Assembly: GCF_900100665.1 (NCBI RefSeq)
Contig: NZ_FNCS01000003.1
Span: 248,001 to 312,000 of the forward strand
Source: Pelagibacterium luteolum
GTDB taxonomy: Bacteria > Pseudomonadota > Alphaproteobacteria > Rhizobiales > Devosiaceae
Direction of reading: 5' to 3'
DNA length: 64,000 nt
Of this stretch, positions 26,585 through 35,635 are shown piece after piece. The stretch's first letter is position 1. Each line of letters opens with the position of its first letter. The position numbers were made by a program, and so were the translations under genes. The notes beneath the pieces were generated by a model. It was given only the letters and a program-made list of their open reading frames with translations, had not been told where the DNA came from and ran no database searches.

Positions 26585-27658
26585 ATGAAAACGCTCCTCA
26601 CCACCCTCGCAACGGCCACTGCGCTGTCGCTCACCCTCGTCCCCGCCGCCCAGGCGCAGCAGGACACGGCAGAAGCCTGCTTTGTCTATGTCGGTTCGCA
26701 CACCGACGGCGGCTGGAGCCAGGCTCACGATATCGCCCGTCTCGAAATGGAAGAACATTTCGGCGGCGCCGTCACCTCGCGCTTCATCGAAAACGTTGCC
26801 GAAGCCAGCTCCGAAGGCGCCATCGAGCGCATGGCGCGCTCGGGCTGCGACATCATCTTCACGACATCCTTCGGCTTCATGGACCCCACCGTCGCGGTGG
26901 CCGAACGCTTCCCGGACGTCAAGTTCGAACACGCCACCGGCTACAAGACGGCGCCGAACCTCTCGGTTTACAACTCGCGCTTTTATGAGGGCCGCTACAT
27001 CCAGGGCGTCATCGCCGCCTCGATCTCGGAAACCGGCACCGCGGGCTATATCGGCTCGTTCCCGATCCCAGAAGTGGTCCAGGGCATCAACGCATTCATG
27101 CTCGGCGCGCAGTCGATCAACCCCGATTTCGCTGTCCGCGTTGTCTGGGCCAACTCCTGGTACGATCCCGGTGCAGAAGCCGACGCGGCCCGCGTTCTGA
27201 TGGATCAGGGCGTCGACATCATCACCCAGCACACCGACTCCACGGCCCCCATGCAGGAAGCCGCCGCCCGCGGCATCAAGGCATTCGGCCAGGCGTCAGA
27301 CATGATCGAAGCCGGACCTGAAACCCAGCTGACAGCTATCGTCGACACCTGGGCGCCCTACTATATCGAACGCGTCCAGGCCGTTCTCGATGGCACATGG
27401 GAAACCTCGGATACCTGGGACGGGCTCGTCGACGGCATCCTCACCATGGCGCCTTACACCAACATGCCGGAAGACGTCGCAGCGCTCGCGACTGAAACCG
27501 AAGAAGCCATCAAGGCCGGCGAACTCATCATCTTCGAAGGCCCGATCAACCGCCAGGATGGCACGGTATGGCTCGCAGAAGGCGAACAGGCCGACGACGG
27601 CACCCTGCTCGGCCTCAACTTCTACGTCGAAGGCGTCGACGACCAACTCCCGCAGTAA
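26585..27658 (+). CDS. BMP-family substrate-binding lipoprotein-like protein of the purine importer
   Basis: Periplasmic binding protein (357 residues), BMP/PnrA family, which binds nucleosides or nucleobases in characterised members. A signal peptide is clear (MKTLLTTLATATALSLTLV, cleavage likely after AQA). No lipobox Cys follows, so it is probably soluble. Family blocks are VGSHTDGGWSQAHD, TTSFGFMDP and GYIGSFPIPEVVQGINAF. ATG 26585 has an AAGGAAGG ribosome site; an upstream in-frame extension to 26102 runs inside the permease gene. A strong terminator follows, closing the transporter operon before adenine deaminase. Confidence 0.9.
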   Translation: MKTLLTTLATATALSLTLVPAAQAQQDTAEACFVYVGSHTDGGWSQAHDIARLEMEEHFGGAVTSRFIENVAEASSEGAIERMARSGCDIIFTTSFGFMDPTVAVAERFPDVKFEHATGYKTAPNLSVYNSRFYEGRYIQGVIAASISETGTAGYIGSFPIPEVVQGINAFMLGAQSINPDFAVRVVWANSWYDPGAEADAARVLMDQGVDIITQHTDSTAPMQEAAARGIKAFGQASDMIEAGPETQLTAIVDTWAPYYIERVQAVLDGTWETSDTWDGLVDGILTMAPYTNMPEDVAALATETEEAIKAGELIIFEGPINRQDGTVWLAEGEQADDGTLLGLNFYVEGVDDQLPQ

Positions 27659-27680
27659 GGTTTTGCTGCATAATCTAACG

Positions 27681-27711
27681 AGCGGCGGCAGCAATGCCGC
27701 CGCTTTTGTTT
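27681..27711 (+). terminator. Strong Rho-independent terminator after the importer operon
   Basis: A perfect 10-bp GC-rich stem AGCGGCGGCA (27681-27690) / TGCCGCCGCT (27695-27704) with a GCAA loop is followed by TTTGTTT. It separates the importer from the adenine deaminase gene, which starts 62 bp later. Confidence 0.85.
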
Positions 27712-27772
27712 CTTGACCGATCGCATTGTAGCGCACACGCTTCCCAGGCAATCAAAACTCGAGATTTTGCCC

Positions 27773-29479
27773 ATGACCACATCCGCCAGCCTCGCCCGAA
27801 TGATCAGTGCAGGACGCGGATTGGAACCGGCCGACCTGGTGATCAAAAACGTCAGACGACTCGATATCATCACCGGCGAGATCATCGAAACCGACATCGC
27901 CATCGTTGCCGACCGCATCGTCGGCACCCACGGGACATATGAGGGTCACGAGACCATCGATGGCGCGGGCCGCTATGCCGTGCCGGGCTTCATTGACACC
28001 CATCTCCACATCGAATCTTCGCTGGTCACCCCGCACGAATTCGATCGCTGCGTGCTGCCGCATGGCGTGACCACCGTCATCTGTGACCCCCACGAGATCG
28101 CCAACGTCCTCGGTGCCCCCGGCATCCGTTATTTCCTAGACTGCGCCGAGCGCACGATCATGGACATCCGCGTCAACCTCTCGTCTTGCGTCCCTGCCAC
28201 CGCGTTCGAAACCGCCGGTGCCCGCCTCGAGATCGACGACCTTTTGCCGTTTGGGGACCATCCAAAGGTCATAGGGCTCGCAGAAATGATGAACTTCCCC
28301 GGTGTCATCAACTGCGATCCGGACATCCTCAAAAAGCTCGAGGCTTTCCAGCACCGCCACATGGACGGCCACGCGCCCCTGCTCTCCGGCATGGATCTCA
28401 ACGCCTATCTCGCCGCCGGCATTCGCACCGATCATGAAGCGACGACGGCGAAAGAGGCGCGAGAAAAACTGTCCAAAGGCATGGCCATCCTGATCCGAGA
28501 AGGCTCGGTCTCAAAAGACCTCGATGCCCTCGCCGAAATCCTCGATGAAAACACATCGGCTTTTGTGGCCTTGTGCACCGACGACCGTAATCCGCTCGAC
28601 ATCGCCGAAGAAGGTCACCTCGACTCTTCGATCCGCCGCCTCATCGCCCATGGCTGCCCCGTTCATCATGTCTACCGTGCCGCCTCCCACTCCGCCGCGC
28701 GCATTTTCGGGCTGAAGGATCGCGGGCACATCGCCCCCGGCTGGCGCGCCGATATCGCGCTGCTCGACAGCCTCGATGAATGCCTGGTTTCGGACGTTGT
28801 CTCAGCCGGGCGGATCATTACATCAGAAATCTGGGCCACCCGCCAACCCGTCGAACCCGTCGGGCTCAACTCCATGAAGGCCAAGCCCGTCGAAGCCGCC
28901 GCCTTCATCACTGCGCCCAACCCAGACCGCAACGAAGTCCCCGTCATCGGCGTCAAGCCCGGGCTCATTCTCACCTTCCGCGAATCTGCCGCCCTCGCCA
29001 CGACCGACACCGGCCTCCAGCCTGACACCGCCGCCGATGTGATCAAGCTCGCAGTCGTCGAGCGCCACGGCATCAACGGCAATATCGGTCGATCCTTCGT
29101 CACCGGTTTCGGCCTGAAACGCGGTGCGATCGCGTCTTCGGTTGGCCATGATAGCCACAACATCACAGTGGTTGGCGTGACCGACGAGGACATGGCTCTC
29201 GCCGTCAACCGCCTCATCGAAATCGGCGGTGGGTTCGCTGTAGCCTGCGAGGGCGAAATCCTCGCCGATCTGGCGCTCCCCATCGCCGGTCTCATGAGTC
29301 TCGAACCCTTCGAGATCGTCACTGAACACCTCGAACATCTGCGCACCGCCGCCAAGGCATTGGGCTGCATCCTGCCTGAACCGTTTCTTCAGGTGGCCTT
29401 TCTGGCCCTGCCGGTCATTCCACATCTGAAGATGACCGACCGCGGCCTTTTCGACGTTGATGCATTCGATTTCGTCTGA
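27773..29479 (+). CDS. ade: Adenine deaminase
   Basis: Amidohydrolase that deaminates adenine to hypoxanthine, feeding xanthine dehydrogenase. The metal motif is [13 protein letters not shown] (His77, His79), with CDPHEIANV and the C-terminal [13 protein letters not shown] block typical of Ade. It has 568 residues. ATG 27773 is chosen, because the frame from 27713 overlaps the terminator region. It sits on the same strand as the importer and opposite the xdh operon, so the locus covers adenine entry, deamination and oxidation. The 61 bp upstream must hold its own promoter, or it depends on readthrough. Confidence 0.94.
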   Translation: MTTSASLARMISAGRGLEPADLVIKNVRRLDIITGEIIETDIAIVADRIVGTHGTYEGHETIDGAGRYAVPGFIDTHLHIESSLVTPHEFDRCVLPHGVTTVICDPHEIANVLGAPGIRYFLDCAERTIMDIRVNLSSCVPATAFETAGARLEIDDLLPFGDHPKVIGLAEMMNFPGVINCDPDILKKLEAFQHRHMDGHAPLLSGMDLNAYLAAGIRTDHEATTAKEAREKLSKGMAILIREGSVSKDLDALAEILDENTSAFVALCTDDRNPLDIAEEGHLDSSIRRLIAHGCPVHHVYRAASHSAARIFGLKDRGHIAPGWRADIALLDSLDECLVSDVVSAGRIITSEIWATRQPVEPVGLNSMKAKPVEAAAFITAPNPDRNEVPVIGVKPGLILTFRESAALATTDTGLQPDTAADVIKLAVVERHGINGNIGRSFVTGFGLKRGAIASSVGHDSHNITVVGVTDEDMALAVNRLIEIGGGFAVACEGEILADLALPIAGLMSLEPFEIVTEHLEHLRTAAKALGCILPEPFLQVAFLALPVIPHLKMTDRGLFDVDAFDFV

Positions 29480-29527
29480 TGAGGCGATGGGCTTGATAAA
29501 GCCATTATCCCGCTTATCTGATGGTGT

Positions 29528-29914
29528 ATGAACAAAGAGCGGCCCCGCCTGGAACGACTATTCCTTCGCCTCGAAGCGCGCTTTCCGCGCTTTGCCATGG
29601 TGATCTATATCCTGCGCCAGCCCTGGGCGATGCTGATCCGCATTCCCTTGGGGATTCTGCTGGTCATCGGCGGCCTGCTCGCTTTCCTGCCTATTCTCGG
29701 GCTTTGGATGCTGCCGCTCGGCCTGCTGCTACTGGCGATCGACCTGCCCTTCCTGCAGCGCCCGATGAACGGGCTCATCCTGCGCGGCGAACGCCAGTAT
29801 CATCTCTGGCGCCGCAACCGCCGCGATAAAAAGACCGCCCGCGAAGCGGCAGCTGAAAAGCAAAAGGCGCGACCGATGCCGCGCCTCCCCAAAAAGCATA
29901 CAGATTACCCTTAG
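29528..29914 (+). CDS. Small two-helix membrane protein (PGPGW-like)
   Basis: A 128-residue membrane protein. Two closely spaced hydrophobic helices (about residues 36-53 and 58-72: IPLGILLVIGGLLAFLPI and MLPLGLLLLAI) resemble the PGPGW family hairpin, with LGLWMLPLGLLLLAIDLP in place of the family motif. Both ends are basic; the C-terminus is Lys/Arg-rich and cytoplasmic. The function is unknown. It is convergent with glcB and sits between ade and a dispersed repeat, with no sign of a purine-related role. Confidence 0.7.
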   Translation: MNKERPRLERLFLRLEARFPRFAMVIYILRQPWAMLIRIPLGILLVIGGLLAFLPILGLWMLPLGLLLLAIDLPFLQRPMNGLILRGERQYHLWRRNRRDKKTAREAAAEKQKARPMPRLPKKHTDYP

Positions 29915-29960
29915 AGCGCTTCCAGGATAAGCGGATTCCACTCATCCGGTTCGGAAGCGC
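29913..29960. repeat. Dispersed palindromic repeat of the AGAGCGCTTCC type
   Basis: The outer arms GCGCTTCC (29916-29923) and GGAAGCGC (29953-29960) are perfectly complementary, with an inner GGAT/ATCC pair. The AGAGCGCTTCC start resembles an intergenic element common in Rhizobiales genomes. It lies between two convergent genes. Confidence 0.5.
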
Positions 29961-29969
29961 GAACACGAC

Positions 29970-32138
29970 TTACGCCAAGGCCTTTTTCTCGGCCCGCTTG
30001 GCATGCAGGATCGGCTCGGTATAGCCTGACGGCTGTTCTGTGCCCTCCAGCGCCAGTGCCAGCGCGGCCTGAAAGGCAATCGAGCCTTCGGGGTCGTTGC
30101 TCATCGGTTCATAAGTTGGATCACTAGCATTCTGCTCGTCGACCACCTTGGCCATGCGCACGAATGTCGCCACCACCTGGTCCTGCGTCACCACGCCATG
30201 CCACAGCCAGTTGGCGATCGCCTGGCTGGAAATCCGGCACGTCGCACGGTCTTCCATCAGCCCCACATCGTTGATGTCTGGCACCTTGGAACATCCAACG
30301 CCCGCATCCACCCAACGCACCACATAGCCCAAAATCCCCTGCGCATTGTTGTCCAGTTCGCGCTGGATTTGTGCATCGCTCAGCGTCGAGGGATCGAGCA
30401 CCGGCATCGAAAACAACTCACCCAGCGTCGGTATCGGCTCATTGTGGCGGCGCTTTTGCGCCTCGAACACATCGACTTCATGGTAGTGCAGCGCGTGCAG
30501 CGTCGCCGCGGTCGGTGACGGCACCCAGGCACAGTTCGCGCCGGCCTTTGGGTGCCCGATCTTCTGCTCCATCATGGCCGACATCTCGTCGGGCTTGGCC
30601 CACATGCCCTTGCCGATCTGCGCCCGCCCGGTCAGCCCGCACGCGATCCCGATCGTGACGTTGCGATCTTCATAGGCCTGTAGCCAGCGCTCGGACCGCA
30701 CCTTGTCCTTGGGCAACACCGGACCTGCTTCCATCGAGGTATGGATTTCATCCCCGGTCCGGTCGAGAAACCCCGTGTTGATGAAAAATACCCTCTCCCG
30801 CGCCGCATAAATGCACGCCTTGAGATTGGCCGAGGTCCGGCGCTCCTCGTCCATGATGCCGATCTTGATCGTATTGAGCGGCAGGCCGAGGATTTTTTCC
30901 ACCTCGCCGAACACATTGCACGCAAACAGCACCTCGGTCGGCCCGTGCATCTTGGGCTTGACGATATAGATCGACCCCGTCGTCGAATTGGCCCTGCGCT
31001 TCACATCATGCATCGCGCACAGCGACGTCACCACCGCATCCATCAGCCCTTCGCCGATCGGCTGCCCTTCGGCGTCCAGCACCGCGTCCGTAGTCATCAG
31101 ATGCCCGACATTGCGCACCAGCAGCAGCGCCCGCCCCTTGAGCGTCAGCTTTGAGCCATCGGGCGCTGTATAGTCGCGGTCGGCATTGAGCCGGCGCGTC
31201 ATCATAGCCCCACCCTTCTCGAAACTGTCTTCCAGTGTCCCGGTCATCAGTCCGAGCCAGTTGCGATAAACGCCGACCTTGTCCTCGGCGTCCACCGCCG
31301 CAACCGAATCCTCGCAATCCTGAATTGTGGTCAGCGCACTTTCCACCACAACATCGGCCAGATGCGCCGGGTGATCCTTGCCGATCGGATGGTCGGGATC
31401 GATCACCAGGTCGACGTGCAACCCGTGATGCTGCAGCAGGACCCGCAACACGGTGCCATCCTGCGCATACCCTACGAATGCCTCTGGGTAAGCAAGCTTC
31501 GCCGGCCCGTCCTGGCTCTCGATCACCAGCCGCGCAACATCGCCCGACATATCAACGCCATACCGCGTCACGGCCCAATGCTTGACCCCAAGCAGAGGAA
31601 ACGTCTCGTCGAGAAAATGGCCGGCCCGTGCGAAAACCTCGCCCCCGCGCTTGGCATTATAACCTTTGCCCGGCGCTAGATCGCCATCGCGGGAGATCAC
31701 ATCCGTGCCATAGAGAGCATCGTAAAGACTGCCCCACCGCGCATTGGCCGCGTTCAGCGCATAGCGCGCATTGGACACCGGCACGACAAGCTGCGGCCCA
31801 CACAGCTCGGCGATCTCGGGATCTAGATTTTCGGTCTCTATGCGGAAATCTTCAGGCTCGTCCTCGAGATATCTGATCTCACGCAAGAACGCTTCATATG
31901 CAGCCGGGTCTTTGGTGGCCGGCCCATTGTCGCGGTGCCAATCGTCGATCTGGTTTTGCATGCGATCGCGGATTTCCAGCAATTCGCGATTTCCGGGCAT
32001 ATATTGCGTGACGAGTTCGGCAAACCCCGACCAGAACGCATCCGACGCCAGATCGAGCCCCTTGAGCGCTTCGTCTTCCACGAATTTCGCCAGCAATGCA
32101 TCAACCTGCAAACCGGCCCTCGTCACGTAATTGCTCAT
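29970..32138 (-). CDS. glcB: Malate synthase G
   Basis: Condenses glyoxylate with acetyl-CoA to malate. At 722 residues it is the G isoform (the A isoform is about 530). Recognisable blocks are the N-terminal [66 protein letters not shown] and [21 protein letters not shown]. It is the last gene on the minus-strand purine operon, 89 bp after guaD, with an inverted repeat in that gap. Its job here is probably to use glyoxylate released from ureidoglycolate at the end of purine breakdown. It could equally serve glycolate or acetate metabolism. Confidence 0.96.
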   Translation of the reverse strand: MSNYVTRAGLQVDALLAKFVEDEALKGLDLASDAFWSGFAELVTQYMPGNRELLEIRDRMQNQIDDWHRDNGPATKDPAAYEAFLREIRYLEDEPEDFRIETENLDPEIAELCGPQLVVPVSNARYALNAANARWGSLYDALYGTDVISRDGDLAPGKGYNAKRGGEVFARAGHFLDETFPLLGVKHWAVTRYGVDMSGDVARLVIESQDGPAKLAYPEAFVGYAQDGTVLRVLLQHHGLHVDLVIDPDHPIGKDHPAHLADVVVESALTTIQDCEDSVAAVDAEDKVGVYRNWLGLMTGTLEDSFEKGGAMMTRRLNADRDYTAPDGSKLTLKGRALLLVRNVGHLMTTDAVLDAEGQPIGEGLMDAVVTSLCAMHDVKRRANSTTGSIYIVKPKMHGPTEVLFACNVFGEVEKILGLPLNTIKIGIMDEERRTSANLKACIYAARERVFFINTGFLDRTGDEIHTSMEAGPVLPKDKVRSERWLQAYEDRNVTIGIACGLTGRAQIGKGMWAKPDEMSAMMEQKIGHPKAGANCAWVPSPTAATLHALHYHEVDVFEAQKRRHNEPIPTLGELFSMPVLDPSTLSDAQIQRELDNNAQGILGYVVRWVDAGVGCSKVPDINDVGLMEDRATCRISSQAIANWLWHGVVTQDQVVATFVRMAKVVDEQNASDPTYEPMSNDPEGSIAFQAALALALEGTEQPSGYTEPILHAKRAEKKALA

Positions 32139-32211
32139 CGCTCAATCTCCTGGATTTCCACTCGCCGAGTATCGGATCGAATCCTAATCGCCAACCCATC
32201 GCGCAAAACGC

Positions 32212-32226
32212 TTCCACGATGTGGAA
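32212..32226. promoter_or_regulatory. Inverted repeat in the guaD-glcB gap
   Basis: TTCCAC-GAT-GTGGAA is a perfect 6+6 inverted repeat with a 3-base centre, about 74 bp upstream of the glcB start and just past the guaD stop codon. IclR-family repressors of glyoxylate and allantoin genes bind sites of similar size. The regulator is unknown. Confidence 0.4.
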
Positions 32227-32227
32227 A

Positions 32228-33532
32228 CTAGTGCCGCTTCGACTTCGCCGCTTCGCCGGCCACGTAAGTTTCCACCACGACACGGTCGTCCCCGCATGTC
32301 TGCAGCAGGAAGAGCTCCTCGCCCAGACTGTCGACCTGCTCCATCTTTAGCGCCATATGCGGCAATGCCTTGGCGTCGAGCACCACGATGTCCGCATCGC
32401 CCCCCGGCGCCAGCGCGCCGATCTTGTGCTCGAGAGAGAGCGCGCGGGCATTGCCCAGCGTCATCATGAAAAAGCTTTCCAGGGGCGACAGCCGCTGTCC
32501 GCGCAATTGCAACACCTTGTAGCCCTCATCGAGCGTGCGCAGCATCGAATAGCTCGTGCCCCCACCAACATCGGTGGCCACCCCGATCCGCACATTGGCC
32601 GCCATCATCGCGTCGCGGTCGAACAGGCCCGAACCGATGAAGAGGTTCGATGTAGGGCAGAACACCGCCACCGATCCCGTCTCGTACATCGCCGCCATTT
32701 CGCGGTCGGTCATGTGAATGCAGTGTCCCAAAAGAGTTTTTGGACCCAAGAGACCGTAGTGCTCGTAAATCCCCACATAGTCCGGCAGGTTCGGATACAG
32801 CTCCTTGGCAAACGCGATCTCGCCAAGGCTCTCGTTCACATGCGTCTGGACATACGCATCGGGAAATTCCCGCACCAGATCCTGGGTCATCTCCAACTGT
32901 TCGTGCGTCGAGGTGAGCGCAAACCGCGGCGTTATCGCATAGTGCAGGCGCCCCAACCCATCCCATTTTTCCAGCAGCGCCTTGCTCTCGTCATAGCCGC
33001 GCTGTGGCGTATCGCGAAGCCCTTCGGGCGCGTTGCGATCCATCATCACCTTGCCGGCGATCATGCGCATATCGCGCTTTCTCGCTTCGGTGAAAAACGC
33101 CTCAGCCGATTGCGGATGCACGGTGCAATAGACCGCCGCGGTCGTTGTCCCATGCCGCACCAATTCGTCGCAAAACAGCGACGCAATCCGCGCCGCATGC
33201 CCGGCATCGGCAAAGCGCTGCTCTTCAACGAAGGTGTAGGTGTTGAGCCATTCCAGGAGATCCTTGGCGTAGGAGCCGATCACCTGCATCTGGGGGTAGT
33301 GGATGTGGGTGTCGATGAAGCCGGGCAGGATCAGGCCCGGGCGATGGTCGATCACCTCGGCCCTGGGCGCCGCGAGCTTGAGCCCATCATTGTATTCGCC
33401 CACCGAGACGATCTGGCCCTGATCGACCACCACCGCTCCGTCTTCGATATAGCGATAGCTCTCGTGATCGTCCGGCCCGTTTGGTTCGGACACGAAAGTC
33501 AGAACCCGGCCGCGCAGAATTTTTGCCGTCAC
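32228..33532 (-). CDS. guaD: Guanine deaminase
   Basis: Zinc amidohydrolase converting guanine to xanthine. The 434-residue protein has PGFIDTHIHYPQ (His76, His78), the second-shell THVNES block, LGHCIHMTDRE and the metal-binding ATDVGGGTSYSML. These are the standard guanine deaminase motifs. It overlaps puuD by four bases, so it belongs to the uraH-xdhABC-puuD-guaD unit. Its product goes straight to the xanthine dehydrogenase encoded upstream in the same operon. Confidence 0.95.
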   Translation of the reverse strand: MTAKILRGRVLTFVSEPNGPDDHESYRYIEDGAVVVDQGQIVSVGEYNDGLKLAAPRAEVIDHRPGLILPGFIDTHIHYPQMQVIGSYAKDLLEWLNTYTFVEEQRFADAGHAARIASLFCDELVRHGTTTAAVYCTVHPQSAEAFFTEARKRDMRMIAGKVMMDRNAPEGLRDTPQRGYDESKALLEKWDGLGRLHYAITPRFALTSTHEQLEMTQDLVREFPDAYVQTHVNESLGEIAFAKELYPNLPDYVGIYEHYGLLGPKTLLGHCIHMTDREMAAMYETGSVAVFCPTSNLFIGSGLFDRDAMMAANVRIGVATDVGGGTSYSMLRTLDEGYKVLQLRGQRLSPLESFFMMTLGNARALSLEHKIGALAPGGDADIVVLDAKALPHMALKMEQVDSLGEELFLLQTCGDDRVVVETYVAGEAAKSKRH

Positions 33533-34758
33533 AGGCTCTGCTCCCCGGTCACCGACTGGTACCAGACGACAAGCATCGCCCGCTCCTCGTCCGTCATGAA
33601 CGACACATTCCCCGGCGGCATGGCATGGCTGCGCGCGGACTGGATGTAGATTTCCCGCGCATGCTCGGCGATCAACTCGGGCGTATCGAGCCGCACGTCC
33701 TTGGGGGCCATGTGGACGCCCTCATAGCCCGGCTGCGCCGCATGGCACATTGCGCATCGGCCTTGAACGATATCGGAGGCCTGCTGGAAATGCGGATCGG
33801 CCATGAAGCTTTGCGCCGTATCGCTTACGGTGTCGACCTCTGCGCGCGCCTTGGGATAGCTCGACAACCAGATGATTCCGATGAACAAGATCAGCGCCAC
33901 GGCGAACGTCCAATGTTCTTTCCGCCCGGTCGAATGCATCGTGTTGAAGAAATGCCGGATCAGCACCCCGATCAAGAAGATCAGGCCCGCAATCGCCCAG
34001 CTATATTCGGTGGCGAACGCCAGCGGATAATGGTTCGACAGCATGAAAAACAGCACGGGCAGCGTGAGGTAATTGTTGTGCACGCTGCGCTGCTTGGACT
34101 GCGCCCCCAGCGCCGGATCGGGCGCCTCGCCCGCCTTCATCGAAGCCACGATCTTTTTCTGGTTCGGGATGATGATAAAAAAGACGTTGGCCGACATGAT
34201 CGTCGCCGTAAACGCGCCCATATGCAGAAACGCCGCCCGGCCGGTGAACACCTGCATATAGCCCCACGACATGGCGAGCAGGATCGCGAACAGCACCAGC
34301 ATCAGCCCGGTCTGGCTTTTGCCCAAAGGCGATTTGCACAAGAGGTCGTACAGCACCCAGCCTAGCCCCAACGAGGCGAGCGAAATGGCAATCGCCATTG
34401 GCGCATCGACGTCGAACACCGTGCGGTCGATCAAAAACAGATCGGCCCCGGCGTAATAGACGATGATCAGCATCGCGAACCCGGTCAGCCAGGTCGTGTA
34501 GCTCTCCCATTTGAACCAGATCAGGTGTTCGGGAAGGTTGGGCGGCGCCACCATATATTTGTTGATGTGGTAGAACCCGCCCCCATGCACCTGCCACTCT
34601 TCGCCCTGCACGCCTGCCGGGAGCCCCGCATGCTTGCGCAGCCCCAGATCGAGCGCGATGAAATAGAACGACGACCCGATCCACGCGATCCCCACGATCA
34701 CATGGCTCCACCGCACGGCGAACGCCAGCCATTCCCAAAACAGCGTAAAATCGGTCAT
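33529..34758 (-). CDS. puuD: Membrane-bound urate oxidase with cytochrome c domain
   Basis: PuuD-type enzyme that oxidises urate to 5-hydroxyisourate and passes electrons to the respiratory chain rather than to O2 with H2O2 release. The first ~300 residues are a multi-pass membrane domain (FAVRWSHVIVGIAWIGSSFYF, MLIIVYYAGADLFLI and others). The C-terminal domain is a cytochrome c with haem motif CAMCH (residues 335-339) and a likely Met ligand in HAMPPGN (about 380). It has 409 residues. It overlaps guaD and lies 6 bp after xdhC, placing urate oxidation between xanthine and 5-hydroxyisourate steps. Confidence 0.94.
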   Translation of the reverse strand: MTDFTLFWEWLAFAVRWSHVIVGIAWIGSSFYFIALDLGLRKHAGLPAGVQGEEWQVHGGGFYHINKYMVAPPNLPEHLIWFKWESYTTWLTGFAMLIIVYYAGADLFLIDRTVFDVDAPMAIAISLASLGLGWVLYDLLCKSPLGKSQTGLMLVLFAILLAMSWGYMQVFTGRAAFLHMGAFTATIMSANVFFIIIPNQKKIVASMKAGEAPDPALGAQSKQRSVHNNYLTLPVLFFMLSNHYPLAFATEYSWAIAGLIFLIGVLIRHFFNTMHSTGRKEHWTFAVALILFIGIIWLSSYPKARAEVDTVSDTAQSFMADPHFQQASDIVQGRCAMCHAAQPGYEGVHMAPKDVRLDTPELIAEHAREIYIQSARSHAMPPGNVSFMTDEERAMLVVWYQSVTGEQSL

Positions 34759-34764
34759 CTCGGT

Positions 34765-35586
34765 CTATGCCCCAACAGCAGTTTCGACCGCCAACGCGCG
34801 GATGATTTCCGCAGCGGTCAGCGCAGCAATCACTTCTGGCCGCTTGTCATGCACATCGGTCCCGCCGATCGGCATGGTCAGCCGATCCATCAGCCCGGTA
34901 CCCAACCCCATATCCGAAAGCCAGCTTTTAAACGTGGCCTTCTTCGTCTTCGACCCGATCATCCCCACATAATCCGCATCCCCGCGCATAAGTGCTTCCG
35001 ATGCTATGAGAAAATCGAGCCCATGGTCGTGGGTTAGAACCACGAATGCAGACCTCGCCGGCGCTTCGCGCACAAGCGCCTCGGCCACCGGCACATGTCG
35101 CGCCTCGACGCCTGCCGGAACCTTGGCAATCTCGGCTGCCCTGTTGTCCACGAGCAACGTCCGCAACGGTAAAAGCGACAGCGCCTGCCCCAGCGCATTG
35201 CCAACATGACCCGCACCAAACACATAGACATGCGGCCGCTTTATATACTCGGCCTCGGCGCGCACCCGCGCATCCTGTGCCACATCGGCGTTCACCGTGC
35301 GCATCCCGATTGCAACGCGCCCACCGCAGCACTGCCCGATCTCCGGCCCCAGCGGGATATCCAGCGCCGCAGCCGCCTCCCCGGACGCCAGCGCCTCCCG
35401 CGCCCGCGCGATTGCCAGAAACTCGAGCTGCCCGCCACCAATGGTCCCGATCGCCGCATCCGGTGCCACCACCATCCACGCCCCCGCCTCCCGCGGCGTG
35501 GACCCCTTGGCCTCGGTGACTTCGACGAGAACCGATTGCGGATGCCGATCCAAAAAATCGCGGATTTGCTTTGGCGTCACGCTCAT
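34765..35586 (-). CDS. xdhC: Xanthine dehydrogenase accessory protein XdhC
   Basis: Chaperone that binds molybdenum cofactor and delivers it in sulfurated form to xanthine dehydrogenase. The 273-residue protein has the N-terminal VEVTEAKGSTPREAGA motif, the RCC-like GQCCGGRV stretch, a Rossmann segment VYVFGAGHVGNAL, and a C-terminal VGMIGSKTK motif. It lies 49 bp after xdhB, the widest gap in the operon apart from that before glcB. The structural genes xdhA and xdhB are directly upstream. Confidence 0.93.
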   Translation of the reverse strand: MSVTPKQIRDFLDRHPQSVLVEVTEAKGSTPREAGAWMVVAPDAAIGTIGGGQLEFLAIARAREALASGEAAAALDIPLGPEIGQCCGGRVAIGMRTVNADVAQDARVRAEAEYIKRPHVYVFGAGHVGNALGQALSLLPLRTLLVDNRAAEIAKVPAGVEARHVPVAEALVREAPARSAFVVLTHDHGLDFLIASEALMRGDADYVGMIGSKTKKATFKSWLSDMGLGTGLMDRLTMPIGGTDVHDKRPEVIAALTAAEIIRALAVETAVGA

Positions 35587-35635
35587 GCGTATCGCCCCAC
35601 CAGCACCGCAGCGCCCCCCTCAGCTGACACCACAC

